64,000 nt of DNA from positions 1 through 64,000 of the forward strand of contig NZ_DASPLO010000076.1 in the NCBI RefSeq assembly GCF_035627495.1, given 5' to 3'. How positions within the stretch are numbered: position 1 is the stretch's first letter; each line of letters starts with the position of its first letter. The notes under the pieces were generated by a model. It was not told the origin of the DNA. It saw only the letters and a program-made list of their open reading frames with translations, and did not search any database. Below, piece by piece: positions 56,564 to 64,000 of this stretch. The position numbers were made by a program, and so were the translations under genes. Origin of the DNA: Methylocaldum sp035627495 (GTDB lineage: Bacteria; Pseudomonadota; Gammaproteobacteria; Methylococcales; Methylococcaceae).

Positions 56564-56776
56564 ATGCCGAAAATTCCGGGTATAAATCACCTGGAAGCGG
56601 TACGGGTCTTCGAAAAAGCAGGGTTTCGGGTCATTCGGCAGAGCAAGCACATCGTCATGAGTGACGGAGAACGCATCCTCACCCTACCGCGCCACAATCC
56701 GATCAAGGCCTTGACTATGGGTGGAATCGTCAAAGATGCCGGTCTCACAGTGGATCAGTTTCGAAAGATGCTTTGA
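56564..56776 (+). CDS. hicA: HicA-family mRNA interferase toxin
   Basis: Small double-stranded-RNA-binding-fold toxin of 70 residues that cuts mRNA. It begins MPKIPGINHLEAVRVFEKAGF, with the catalytic His in SKHIVMS and the closing LRKAL-like region (FRKML). The hicB-hicA order is the reverse of the E. coli hicAB. The pair lies between tldD and pmbA, probably by insertion. Confidence 0.9.
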   Translation: MPKIPGINHLEAVRVFEKAGFRVIRQSKHIVMSDGERILTLPRHNPIKALTMGGIVKDAGLTVDQFRKML

Positions 56777-56842
56777 GGACGTCGACCGCGCCACACCCGT
56801 TCCATATATCCGAACGATTTAACGAACAGTAAGGAGCCATCC

Positions 56843-58195
56843 GTGCAGGAACCGATCGCTTTCGCACGTGAACAAGAACGACTCGAACAACTGAAATCCC
56901 TGGTGGCCGATTGCCTGGTGGAAGCCCAGCGACAAGGCGCCACCGCAGCCGAAGCCGGCGTCAGCCTGGAACACGGCCTTTCCGTCACCGCCCGGCTGGG
57001 CGAAGTGGAAACCATCGAGCACCATCGCAGCCGAGGGCTCGGCGTCACGGTTTACGTAGGCCAGCGCAAAGGTTCGGCCAGTACCACCGATCTCAGCGCG
57101 GAAGCAATGCGGGAAACAGTAGAGGCTGCTTGCCGGATCGCCCAGTATGCGGCGGAAGACGAATATGCCGGACTACCCGACCGGGACATGTTAGCCACCG
57201 AGTTTCCCGATCTCGACGTTTATCATCCCTGGGACCTCGACGCGGAGACCGCGATAAACTTGACCATAGGCTGCGAAAACGCCGCACGGCATTTTCATCC
57301 CGAGATCGTCAATTCCGAAGGCGCGAGCCTCAATACCTTCCAGGGCTTGCGGGTGATGGGCAACTCGCTGGGATTCCTCCACGGTTATGCGTCCAGCCGC
57401 CACAGCCTGAGCTGTTCGGTCATCGGCCAACGGGGCGACAGCATGCAGCGAGACGACTGGTGGACGGTGGCCCGAGCTGCCGGAGATATGGAGCCCGCCG
57501 AGCTGGTGGGCCAAAAAGCCGCCGAACGCACGGTACGGCGGCTCGGCGCCCATTCACTGAGCACCCGGCAGTGTCCGGTGATTTTCGCGGCGGATATCGC
57601 ATCGAGCCTGCTCGGCCACTTCATCGGCGCCATCCGCGGCGGCAATCTCTATCGGAAATCGTCCTTCCTGCTCGACCACCTGAGGAAGCCGGTCTTCCCG
57701 GCCTTCGTGCAGATCCGCGAGGAGCCGCACCTCAAGAAAGCCTTGGGCAGCGCGCCCTATGACGCCGAGGGCGTTCGAACCCGGCCCCACCACATCGTCA
57801 AGGACGGCATGCTCGAATCCTATGTATTGAGCACTTACTCGGCACGGAAGCTTGGCATGAAAACCACCGGCAATGCCGGCGGCGTGCACAATCTCATCAT
57901 CGAGCCCGGCGAACTTGATTTGCAGGGATTGCTGAAACGGATGAACACTGGGCTTCTCGTCACCGAACTGATGGGCCAGGGCGTCAATCCGGTAACCGGC
58001 GACTATTCCCGCGGCGCGTCCGGATTTTGGGTGGAGAACGGCGAGGTCCGTTTCCCCGTAGAGGAAATCACCATCGCGGGCAACCTGCGCGATATGTTCA
58101 TGAACATACAGGCCGTCGGAAGCGACGTCGACCTGCGGGGCAATACCCGAACCGGGTCGATTCTGATCGAGAAGATGACGGTGGCGGGGAATTGA
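56843..58195 (+). CDS. pmbA: Metalloprotease PmbA/TldE
   Basis: Non-zinc-binding partner of TldD in the heterodimeric protease (450 residues). The N-terminal substrate-binding part and the C-terminal DNA-gyrase-modulator-like half (with CPVIFAADIASSLLGHFIGA) follow the family; no HExxxH is present, as expected. The GTG start at 56843 is fixed by AAGGAG 6 bases upstream. It converges on the minus-strand transferase. Confidence 0.95.
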   Translation: MQEPIAFAREQERLEQLKSLVADCLVEAQRQGATAAEAGVSLEHGLSVTARLGEVETIEHHRSRGLGVTVYVGQRKGSASTTDLSAEAMRETVEAACRIAQYAAEDEYAGLPDRDMLATEFPDLDVYHPWDLDAETAINLTIGCENAARHFHPEIVNSEGASLNTFQGLRVMGNSLGFLHGYASSRHSLSCSVIGQRGDSMQRDDWWTVARAAGDMEPAELVGQKAAERTVRRLGAHSLSTRQCPVIFAADIASSLLGHFIGAIRGGNLYRKSSFLLDHLRKPVFPAFVQIREEPHLKKALGSAPYDAEGVRTRPHHIVKDGMLESYVLSTYSARKLGMKTTGNAGGVHNLIIEPGELDLQGLLKRMNTGLLVTELMGQGVNPVTGDYSRGASGFWVENGEVRFPVEEITIAGNLRDMFMNIQAVGSDVDLRGNTRTGSILIEKMTVAGN

Positions 58196-58228
58196 ACTAC
58201 TGAACGCAAGCCGGGATGGTGGGGGTCG

Positions 58229-59365
58229 TTATCCTCCACCACAAAATGCTCCCGAAAGGACTGCGTCGTACACATTCAAGGTTTCGGAAGTTATTTTTTC
58301 CGCGGAGAATTCGGTCTCCGCAATTTCCCGTCCGCGACGCCCCATAAGCTCCCGCCGCGATCGATCCTTAATCAGTGTTTTAAGCGCTTCGGCCAAGGCG
58401 AACGCATCCTGTGCCGGCACCAGCAAACCGTTGTCGCCGTGGCGGACCACTTCCCGGCAGCCGGGGGTATCGGTGGTGACGATGGGTTTCCCGGCGGCAG
58501 CCGCTTCGAGCAGCGCCTTGGGCAGACCTTCCCGATAGGAAGGCAGACAAACGATATGGGACCCAGCAAGCACTTGGGGAATATCGTCCCGCCGGCCCCA
58601 CCATTCGACCGGTCCTTCCCGCCTCCAGCTTTCCAGCTGGTCGATCGAAACCGACGCCGGATTGTCCGGGTCGGGATCGCCTACCAGGACGAATCGCGCA
58701 GCGACGCCCTCGGCCCGGAGCCGTTTGGCAGCGGTCACGAACTCCCCCACCCCCTTAGTCCAGAGCATGCGCGCCGGCAGGACGATCAAAGGCATCCCAT
58801 CGCCCTCTACCGCCGGGCTGAATGCCTGGAGATCCACGCCGGCGCCCCGGATCGTGCTTAGGCGGGAGGCTGGCAATCCCAGACTCATCATCTGCGCGTA
58901 ATCGTCCGGGTTTTCCACGATAACATGCCCCCGTGCAAGAAGCCGTCCCAACACAGCGCGCACCACCGGACGAAGCAACCGCGCTTTGACGCTGGCCGAA
59001 GTGAACAGCCAGCCGAGGCCGGCCATGTAATTCACGATGGCGCACGGCCGGCTGAACCAGGCGGCGATGGTGCCGTACACTACCGGCTTCATGGCCACGT
59101 GCTTAACCAGATCTGGCCGAATCTCCCGGTAAATCCTGACCAGATCGGCAATCAGTTTGAATTCCGCAATCGGATTGCGCCCGCGCCGCGACAATTCGAG
59201 CGGAATGACATGGACTCCCCGCGCCTCGATGACAGGCCGATGCTGCCGTACTCGGGTCACCACGTAGACGTCGTAGCCTGCATCGCGGGCGGCAGTCACG
59301 TGGGGCAGCCAATGGGAGCAAACGAACCAGTCTTCGGTAACGAAAAATAGAAGCTTTTTGCTCAA
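58229..59365 (-). CDS. Glycosyltransferase family 4
   Basis: GT-B transferase starting KKLLFFVTEDWFVCSHWLP, a form common in O-antigen loci. The C-terminal domain has the donor-binding LPARMLWTKGVGEFV, FVLVGDPDPDNP and SYREGLPKALLEAAAAGKPIV, with the EX7E-like motif. The open frame extends to an ATG at 59539, but those 58 extra residues look unlike the family. A TTG at 59365 fits the usual beginning, so about 378 residues are annotated. It converges on pmbA and is divergent from the flippase gene. Confidence 0.78.
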   Translation of the reverse strand: MSKKLLFFVTEDWFVCSHWLPHVTAARDAGYDVYVVTRVRQHRPVIEARGVHVIPLELSRRGRNPIAEFKLIADLVRIYREIRPDLVKHVAMKPVVYGTIAAWFSRPCAIVNYMAGLGWLFTSASVKARLLRPVVRAVLGRLLARGHVIVENPDDYAQMMSLGLPASRLSTIRGAGVDLQAFSPAVEGDGMPLIVLPARMLWTKGVGEFVTAAKRLRAEGVAARFVLVGDPDPDNPASVSIDQLESWRREGPVEWWGRRDDIPQVLAGSHIVCLPSYREGLPKALLEAAAAGKPIVTTDTPGCREVVRHGDNGLLVPAQDAFALAEALKTLIKDRSRRELMGRRGREIAETEFSAEKITSETLNVYDAVLSGAFCGGG

Positions 59366-59617
59366 AACCGTTTGATCCAATGATCTGGAAAAATTGTTCG
59401 AATGTCGTCTTTTCGCATCGTCCGGCGCTTGCCGGCTTTGGCCACCCTGCTTCGAGCTAAAACCTTGCGAACAAAGACTCAAGAAAATAGGCGATATAAT
59501 AACTAATGACGCCAAAGTTGATCGTTTCAGGAACAACATCCGCCGCCCTCATGCCGCGACCGGAAAAATGACCGGTTGCCCGCTCGCTCAAACCTCATTC
59601 GGACCCCGTCGGAGTTA

Positions 59618-60925
59618 ATGATCGCTAAGCTGAGGTTCACGGGAAACCGGACCTTTTTTTATCTCGTCCGTAACACGATAGGCACCTTCAGCATCCGACT
59701 GGCGGGTATCAGCCTATCATTCGCCGCCCAAGCAATCACGGCGCGATTCATGGGTTCCGATAACTACGGGCTATTCGTGTATGCCCTTGCCTTCACTCCG
59801 ATCTTAGCTTGGCTAACCCAATTGGGCATGGTGCAGACCTCGATCCGGTACATTTCGATTTACAACTCGCAGAAAGACTGGGCCGCCATTAAAGGCTTCA
59901 TGGCCTTCGCAAGCCGCTGCACACTTGGAGCTAGCCTGGCTATCGGGCTAACGGTAGCGCTGATCGGCTGGCTACTGAAAGACACCCTGGACGACCTGCA
60001 TCGTTATGTTTTCATCCTGGCTTTCCTCCATGTGCCCTTCATGTCGTTGTCGGAATTGCGAGTGGGCGTTCTCCGCGGCCTGCTCAAAATCAGTTTTGCC
60101 GAACTGCCGGAAAACCTTATCCGACCGCTACTCCTGGTCATTCTGCTGTCAGCGGCTTATTTCGGATTTCAGGACTTCGTTGATCCCGTGACGGCGATGC
60201 TGATCAGCCTATCCGTAGCCATGACCAATTTCCTGCTGGGTAGCGCATGGCTTCGGCAATCACTGCCGGAGGGGGTTTTCGGCTGCTTGCCGTCGTATCG
60301 GAAGCAAGAATGGCTGAACATGGCTGTCCCCATGTTCATCGTCGTCGGCATCCAACTGCTCATCAGCCAATTGGATATTCTCCTGATCGGATCGATGATA
60401 GGCACGCGGGAAGCCGGTTCTTATGCAGTAGCGGCTAGAGTCGCAGATTTCGCGGCCTTCGGCTTGGTAGTGGCCAGCAGCGTAACCGCGCCCTTAATCG
60501 CCGCACATTGGAACAATCGCTTGATCCAGGACCTCCGGCGACTACTGAAAATCACCACGATATGCAACGCCTTGTTCGTTCTGACTGCCGCCTCGCTCAT
60601 CGCAGGAATAGGGAAATACATACTTGGTATTTTCGGGGCATCGTTCGTGGATGCTTACCCTCTCCTGCTCATGCTCCTGGCCGGAAGATCGCTGCACGCT
60701 CTGACCGGTCTCGGGACGATCCTGCTGACGATGACCGGACATCAGAAGGAAGCCACCTGGCTCATGGGTAGCGGCTTGGCCATGCAATTGCCTTTGGAGC
60801 TGTATCTCATCGGCGAGCACGGCGCCATGGGTGCGGCCGTTGCCAGCGCGCTTGCGATCGCCTGCGTAAACGTGTCAGCGCTGGTAATCGTCAAAATCAG
60901 GTTAAAATTGAGCCTTATCGGCTAA
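59618..60925 (+). CDS. Polysaccharide flippase (MOP superfamily, second locus)
   Basis: Inner-membrane protein of 435 residues with about 12-14 TM helices, beginning FFYLVRNTIGTFSIRLAGISLSFA and ARFMGSDNYGLFVYALA, typical of Wzx-like flippases. ATG 59618 has GGAG just upstream; an in-frame start at 59576 is less likely. It is the first plus-strand gene of a second glycan cluster and would turn its lipid-linked unit. Confidence 0.85.
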   Translation: MIAKLRFTGNRTFFYLVRNTIGTFSIRLAGISLSFAAQAITARFMGSDNYGLFVYALAFTPILAWLTQLGMVQTSIRYISIYNSQKDWAAIKGFMAFASRCTLGASLAIGLTVALIGWLLKDTLDDLHRYVFILAFLHVPFMSLSELRVGVLRGLLKISFAELPENLIRPLLLVILLSAAYFGFQDFVDPVTAMLISLSVAMTNFLLGSAWLRQSLPEGVFGCLPSYRKQEWLNMAVPMFIVVGIQLLISQLDILLIGSMIGTREAGSYAVAARVADFAAFGLVVASSVTAPLIAAHWNNRLIQDLRRLLKITTICNALFVLTAASLIAGIGKYILGIFGASFVDAYPLLLMLLAGRSLHALTGLGTILLTMTGHQKEATWLMGSGLAMQLPLELYLIGEHGAMGAAVASALAIACVNVSALVIVKIRLKLSLIG

Positions 60926-60945
60926 ACACCCGACAACAGAAATAA

Positions 60946-61797
60946 ATGGTGAACATGGATCTAACGATCAGCTCGATACCGCCGTTCGTCAAAGCCGCCA
61001 AAGCGATGACGCGGCTTATCCCTCCCGTTTGGCGGCTTAGCGGAATCAGCAACCGCATCATTAAACCATTGGTCTGCTCGTTCATCCCCGGGGCTTTGTT
61101 TCGCTCCACCATCTGGAACTACCGGGGACGCGACATCGAGATGATCCTCGATCCTTCCGATTGCGTGGGCGGCAATCTGTTCTTCATTCCGCAGATGTAC
61201 GACCGGTGGGAGCGAAAATTCCTGACGAACCGTCTGCCGAAAGCCGGCGTATTCGTGGACGTGGGCAGCAACATCGGCGCCTACGCGCTTTTTGCCGCGG
61301 AGATCGTCGGCGAATCCGGCAAAGTGATCGCTTTCGAAGCGGCGACGGAGAATTTTCAACTCCTGCGGAAGAACATCGAAATCAACGGCAAGAACAGTGT
61401 GATCGCCGCCTATCAAATCGGTATTTCGGACAAGAAGGAAACATTGCGGCTGGGACTCAATCGGCAAGGCAACCGCGGCGCCAACAGCTTCCTCAAGCCC
61501 GAGGGAGAGACGGAAGAGGTACAGTGTTATTCCCTGCATGAAGCTTTACAGATGGCCGACGTGAAAAAGATCGATGTATTGAAGCTGGATATCGAAGGAT
61601 TCGAATATCCGGTCCTGAAACGGTTTTTCGACGACATCGACGGAGCTCCGCAGCTTAAACCGGCATACATCCTGGTCGAGATCGACGGCGGCCCACAAAC
61701 GGCCGAGCGGAAGCAACAATTGCGATCCCTCATTTCGGATAGCGGATACCGTATTCTCCGGGAGCGGGAAAACACTCTGTTCGAGCTGGCTGTCTGA
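60946..61797 (+). CDS. FkbM-family methyltransferase
   Basis: SAM-dependent methyltransferase of 283 residues. The cofactor motif is VFVDVGSNIGAYALFAAEIVG, the acidic loop is VIAFEAATENFQLL, and the family's DVLKLDIEGFEYPVLKRFF lies at about 200-230. Such enzymes often O-methylate sugars in glycan loci. The start ATG 60946 (or 60955, three codons later) is 21 bases after the flippase gene. Confidence 0.85.
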   Translation: MVNMDLTISSIPPFVKAAKAMTRLIPPVWRLSGISNRIIKPLVCSFIPGALFRSTIWNYRGRDIEMILDPSDCVGGNLFFIPQMYDRWERKFLTNRLPKAGVFVDVGSNIGAYALFAAEIVGESGKVIAFEAATENFQLLRKNIEINGKNSVIAAYQIGISDKKETLRLGLNRQGNRGANSFLKPEGETEEVQCYSLHEALQMADVKKIDVLKLDIEGFEYPVLKRFFDDIDGAPQLKPAYILVEIDGGPQTAERKQQLRSLISDSGYRILRERENTLFELAV

Positions 61798-61808
61798 TCG
61801 GTTCGACG

Positions 61809-62714
61809 ATGCCTTCATACGTATTCACAGTCTTCACCCCGACCTACAACCGGGCTCACCTGCTGGGCGAAGTTTTCGAAAGCCTCAAGGCGCAAACGTT
61901 TACCGACTTCGAGTGGATCATCGTGGACGACGGCTCCACCGACGACACCCGTGCACGAATCATGGAATGGCAAGCGAGCGCCTGTTTTCCTATCGTCTAC
62001 GTACATCAGGAGAATCGGGGCAAGCATGTGGCGATCAACCGCGGGCTTGATTTGGCATCCGGCGAGTTCTTTCTGATCCACGACTCCGACGATCTTCTTT
62101 TGCCCCACACTCTGAAACGATTCCATGAAATCTGGAATGCCATTCCTCCCGAGGAAAAAAAATCCTTGGCTGGCGTAATGGGATTGTGTGCTTATCGCGA
62201 CGGGAGCATTGTCCCGAAGCTGTTTCCCCAGGACTCCATGGATATAAGCCACCGGGAATACTGGTTCGAAATGAACATGAAAGGCGACAAGTGTTATTTC
62301 GTCCTTACTGACTTGTTGCGCCGGTATCCATTCCCGGAAATCTCCGGCGAAAAATTCCTGGCGGAAGGCGTCGTTTTCAACCGGCTCAACCCGAGATTCC
62401 GGTGCGTCAACGAGGTGATGCGGATCATTCAGTACCTGCCCGACGGACTGACCGCCAAAGCGAGGGCGATACGCTATCGAAGCCCGAGAGGCGCACGGCT
62501 TTATTACAGCGAAGCGGTACGCTTGCCAACCGGAATCAAGCCCAAGCTCAAAAACATGGCGAACTTTATCCGATACTCGATCCACTCTGGGGAATCGCTA
62601 AGCGCCAGTCTGATGGAAGTCGGTTCTCCGCTGCTGTTCGGGATCAGCCTTCCGATCGGTCTGGGCTTGGCATGGATCGACAAAGCCCGCCTAGCCGGCG
62701 TCGCTAATCACTAA
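61809..62714 (+). CDS. Glycosyltransferase family 2
   Basis: GT-A transferase of 301 residues. The N-terminal VFTVFTPTYNRAHLLGEVFESL and DFEWIIVDDGSTDDTRA are the family's nucleotide-binding part, and HDSDDLLLPHTLKRF supplies the DxD. The C-terminal part (about 215-300) is unconserved with a hydrophobic tail. It starts 11 bases after the FkbM gene and belongs to the same cluster. Confidence 0.88.
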   Translation: MPSYVFTVFTPTYNRAHLLGEVFESLKAQTFTDFEWIIVDDGSTDDTRARIMEWQASACFPIVYVHQENRGKHVAINRGLDLASGEFFLIHDSDDLLLPHTLKRFHEIWNAIPPEEKKSLAGVMGLCAYRDGSIVPKLFPQDSMDISHREYWFEMNMKGDKCYFVLTDLLRRYPFPEISGEKFLAEGVVFNRLNPRFRCVNEVMRIIQYLPDGLTAKARAIRYRSPRGARLYYSEAVRLPTGIKPKLKNMANFIRYSIHSGESLSASLMEVGSPLLFGISLPIGLGLAWIDKARLAGVANH

Positions 62715-62743
62715 TACGGTTTCAACAAATAAGACCATAAGCC

Positions 62744-63700
62744 ATGGCATTTGACACACCAGATTCCGTTGTTCTCGAAAGCAAGCCCTGCCCCATGGGC
62801 TGCGCCAGCCGCGATGAGTTGGTGTTGCAAGGGAGGGACCGCCTGCATGACCTAGCCGGCACGTATTCCGTAGTTCGGTGTTCCGAGTGCGGGCTATTGC
62901 GAACCAATCCGAGACCGACGGCGGACACCATTGGCTACTACTATCCCGAGGACTATGGACCTTACGCCGGAACCCGCATCACCGATTCGGGTTTCAGAAC
63001 GGGAATCAGTGCCGTCAAGGAATTCGTCAGAAACGCCTTGAGGATACACAGCCTGTCCTTGCCTCCGCTCGAATCGGGACGAATGCTGGAAATCGGTTGC
63101 GCCTCGGGCGCTTTTCTGGCCCGAATGGCCGGTAAAGGTTGGCAAGTGGAAGGCATCGAGTTTTCGCCCACGGCGGCAAAAAACGCGCAGGAGGCGGGGT
63201 TCTCCGTTCATTGCGGAAGCCTGGAATCGGCGCCCGAACCCATCAGGCAATTCGACCTTGTGGTGGGCTGGATGGTGCTCGAACACCTGCACGACCCCGT
63301 ACTCGCGCTCGACAAGCTGCATCGCTGGACCCGGAAAGACGGCTGGCTCGCCATCTCGGTTCCCAATGCGGCGTGCTTTCAACTCGACTGGTTCAGACAG
63401 CGATGGTTCCCCCTGCATTTGCCCGCCCATTTGTACCACTTTACCCCGGAGACTTTAGAAGCCCTGCTGAATGCAACGGGTTGGCGCATCGAGAAGATCC
63501 ATTATCAGCGGGTGATGACCGATTTGGTGGCGAGTGCGGCTTATCTCATCGAAGATAGATGGCCGAACTCTTCCATTTCCCGTTTCCTCAAGCGGTATCC
63601 GGGGATTTTCAACCTACCTCTTTATCCGCTGGCCCTACTCCTGAGTTGGTTCGGCCAAACCGCGCGGATGACGGTTTGGGCCAGACGTATCAATAAATAA
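62744..63700 (+). CDS. Class I SAM-dependent methyltransferase
   Basis: Methyltransferase of 318 residues. An N-terminal Cys-containing ribbon (CPMGC, then CSEC; about residues 17-47) precedes a Methyltransf_23-type domain with MLEIGCASGAFLARMAGKG and VVGWMVLEHLHDP. The YYYPEDYGPY segment is common in glycan-locus members. It probably methylates a sugar, but the substrate is unknown. The next gene starts right after its stop. Confidence 0.84.
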   Translation: MAFDTPDSVVLESKPCPMGCASRDELVLQGRDRLHDLAGTYSVVRCSECGLLRTNPRPTADTIGYYYPEDYGPYAGTRITDSGFRTGISAVKEFVRNALRIHSLSLPPLESGRMLEIGCASGAFLARMAGKGWQVEGIEFSPTAAKNAQEAGFSVHCGSLESAPEPIRQFDLVVGWMVLEHLHDPVLALDKLHRWTRKDGWLAISVPNAACFQLDWFRQRWFPLHLPAHLYHFTPETLEALLNATGWRIEKIHYQRVMTDLVASAAYLIEDRWPNSSISRFLKRYPGIFNLPLYPLALLLSWFGQTARMTVWARRINK

Positions 63701-64000
63701 ATGAAGGTCTTGCTTCTTAGCCGATATGGCCAACTCGGGGCCAGCAGCCGGCTTCGCTCGTATCAATATCTACCCTATCTCGAAAGCCACGGGTTTCGGA
63801 TTAGGGTGGCTCCTTTTTTCAAGGATGCTTATCTCGAACAGTTCTATGCCGGACGGGGAAAGCCCCTACGCCACGCGCTCGATGGCTACGGCAGGCGAAT
63901 CGCATCACTGTTGGAATTACGTGCATATGATCTGGTTTGGATAGAGGCGGAGGCATTCCCCTGGCTTCCGGCCTGGGTCGAGACCGCGATGGGGCGGGCG
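63701..64000 (+). CDS. Glycosyltransferase, partial (runs off the window end)
   Basis: The first 100 codons are open to the last base. The protein begins MKVLLLSRYGQLGASSRLRS, with YQYLPYLESHGFRIRVAPFF, a GT4-like N-terminus found next to such methyltransferases. It starts immediately at the stop of the previous gene. No donor domain is inside the window, so family assignment is provisional. Confidence 0.65.
   Translation, partial: MKVLLLSRYGQLGASSRLRSYQYLPYLESHGFRIRVAPFFKDAYLEQFYAGRGKPLRHALDGYGRRIASLLELRAYDLVWIEAEAFPWLPAWVETAMGRA

Noticed and set aside
1..64000. CRISPR arrays, rRNA and tRNA genes
   Set aside because: No regularly spaced direct repeats, rRNA blocks or cloverleaf-like genes were recognised by eye; a tRNAscan or CRISPR-finder run was not possible.

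Overview
This looks like a chromosomal segment of a gammaproteobacterium. The conserved orders lptF-lptG/pepA-holC-valS, pilB-pilC-pilD-coaE-zapD-yacG and maf-rng-yhdP-nit-tldD-pmbA are all typical of that class. A long exopolysaccharide locus resembles the eps (methanolan-type) loci of methylotrophs, with EpsD-, EpsE-, EpsF-, EpsG- and EpsL-like genes. A methanotroph or methylotroph of the Methylococcaceae type is therefore my best guess, but it is an inference from gene content; no methane-oxidation gene lies in the window.

Layout. 0-3 kb: an IS5-family insertion sequence whose transposase needs a -1 frameshift, malQ, a gene-poor stretch with a 78-bp palindrome, and a 55-residue single-pass membrane protein too small for routine gene calling. 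3.1-5.3 kb (minus strand): a low-molecular-weight tyrosine phosphatase and a two-gene ABC-2 exporter. 5.4-8.2 kb: a Nudix hydrolase, then lptG and lptF (LPS transport) on the minus strand. 8.2-14.6 kb: pepA, holC, valS and an HDOD-GAF protein. 14.7-20.8 kb: type IV pilus genes pilB, pilC and pilD, then coaE, zapD and yacG. A 384-bp segment bounded by 16-bp perfect inverted repeats sits between pilD and coaE. 20.9-23.0 kb: an FmdB-type zinc-ribbon protein and aspS.

23.8-46.2 kb is one large plus-strand exopolysaccharide locus with many ATGA-type start/stop overlaps. Its first part is EpsD-like lipoprotein, PEP-CTERM-like protein, polyprenyl glycosylphosphotransferase, export protein (EpsE), chain-length protein (EpsF), BY-kinase-like ATPase (EpsG) and O-antigen polymerase/ligase. 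Then come an acyltransferase, four glycosyltransferases, a phytase-like esterase, a Wzx-type flippase, a polysaccharide pyruvyltransferase, a secreted lyase-like protein, a double formylglycine-generating-enzyme-like protein and the outer-membrane protein EpsL. Together they could prime, assemble, flip, polymerise, decorate, export and trim a polymer. The usual exosortase of such loci is not seen here, although a PEP-CTERM-like substrate is present.

46.4-58.2 kb holds housekeeping genes: nadA, rlmH, maf, rng, yhdP, a nitrilase-family amidase, tldD and pmbA, with a hicBA toxin-antitoxin pair inserted between tldD and pmbA. 58.2-64.0 kb starts a second surface-glycan cluster: a minus-strand GT4 transferase, then flippase, FkbM methyltransferase, GT2 transferase, class I methyltransferase and a glycosyltransferase cut off by the window end. 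I saw no rRNA, tRNA or CRISPR array.
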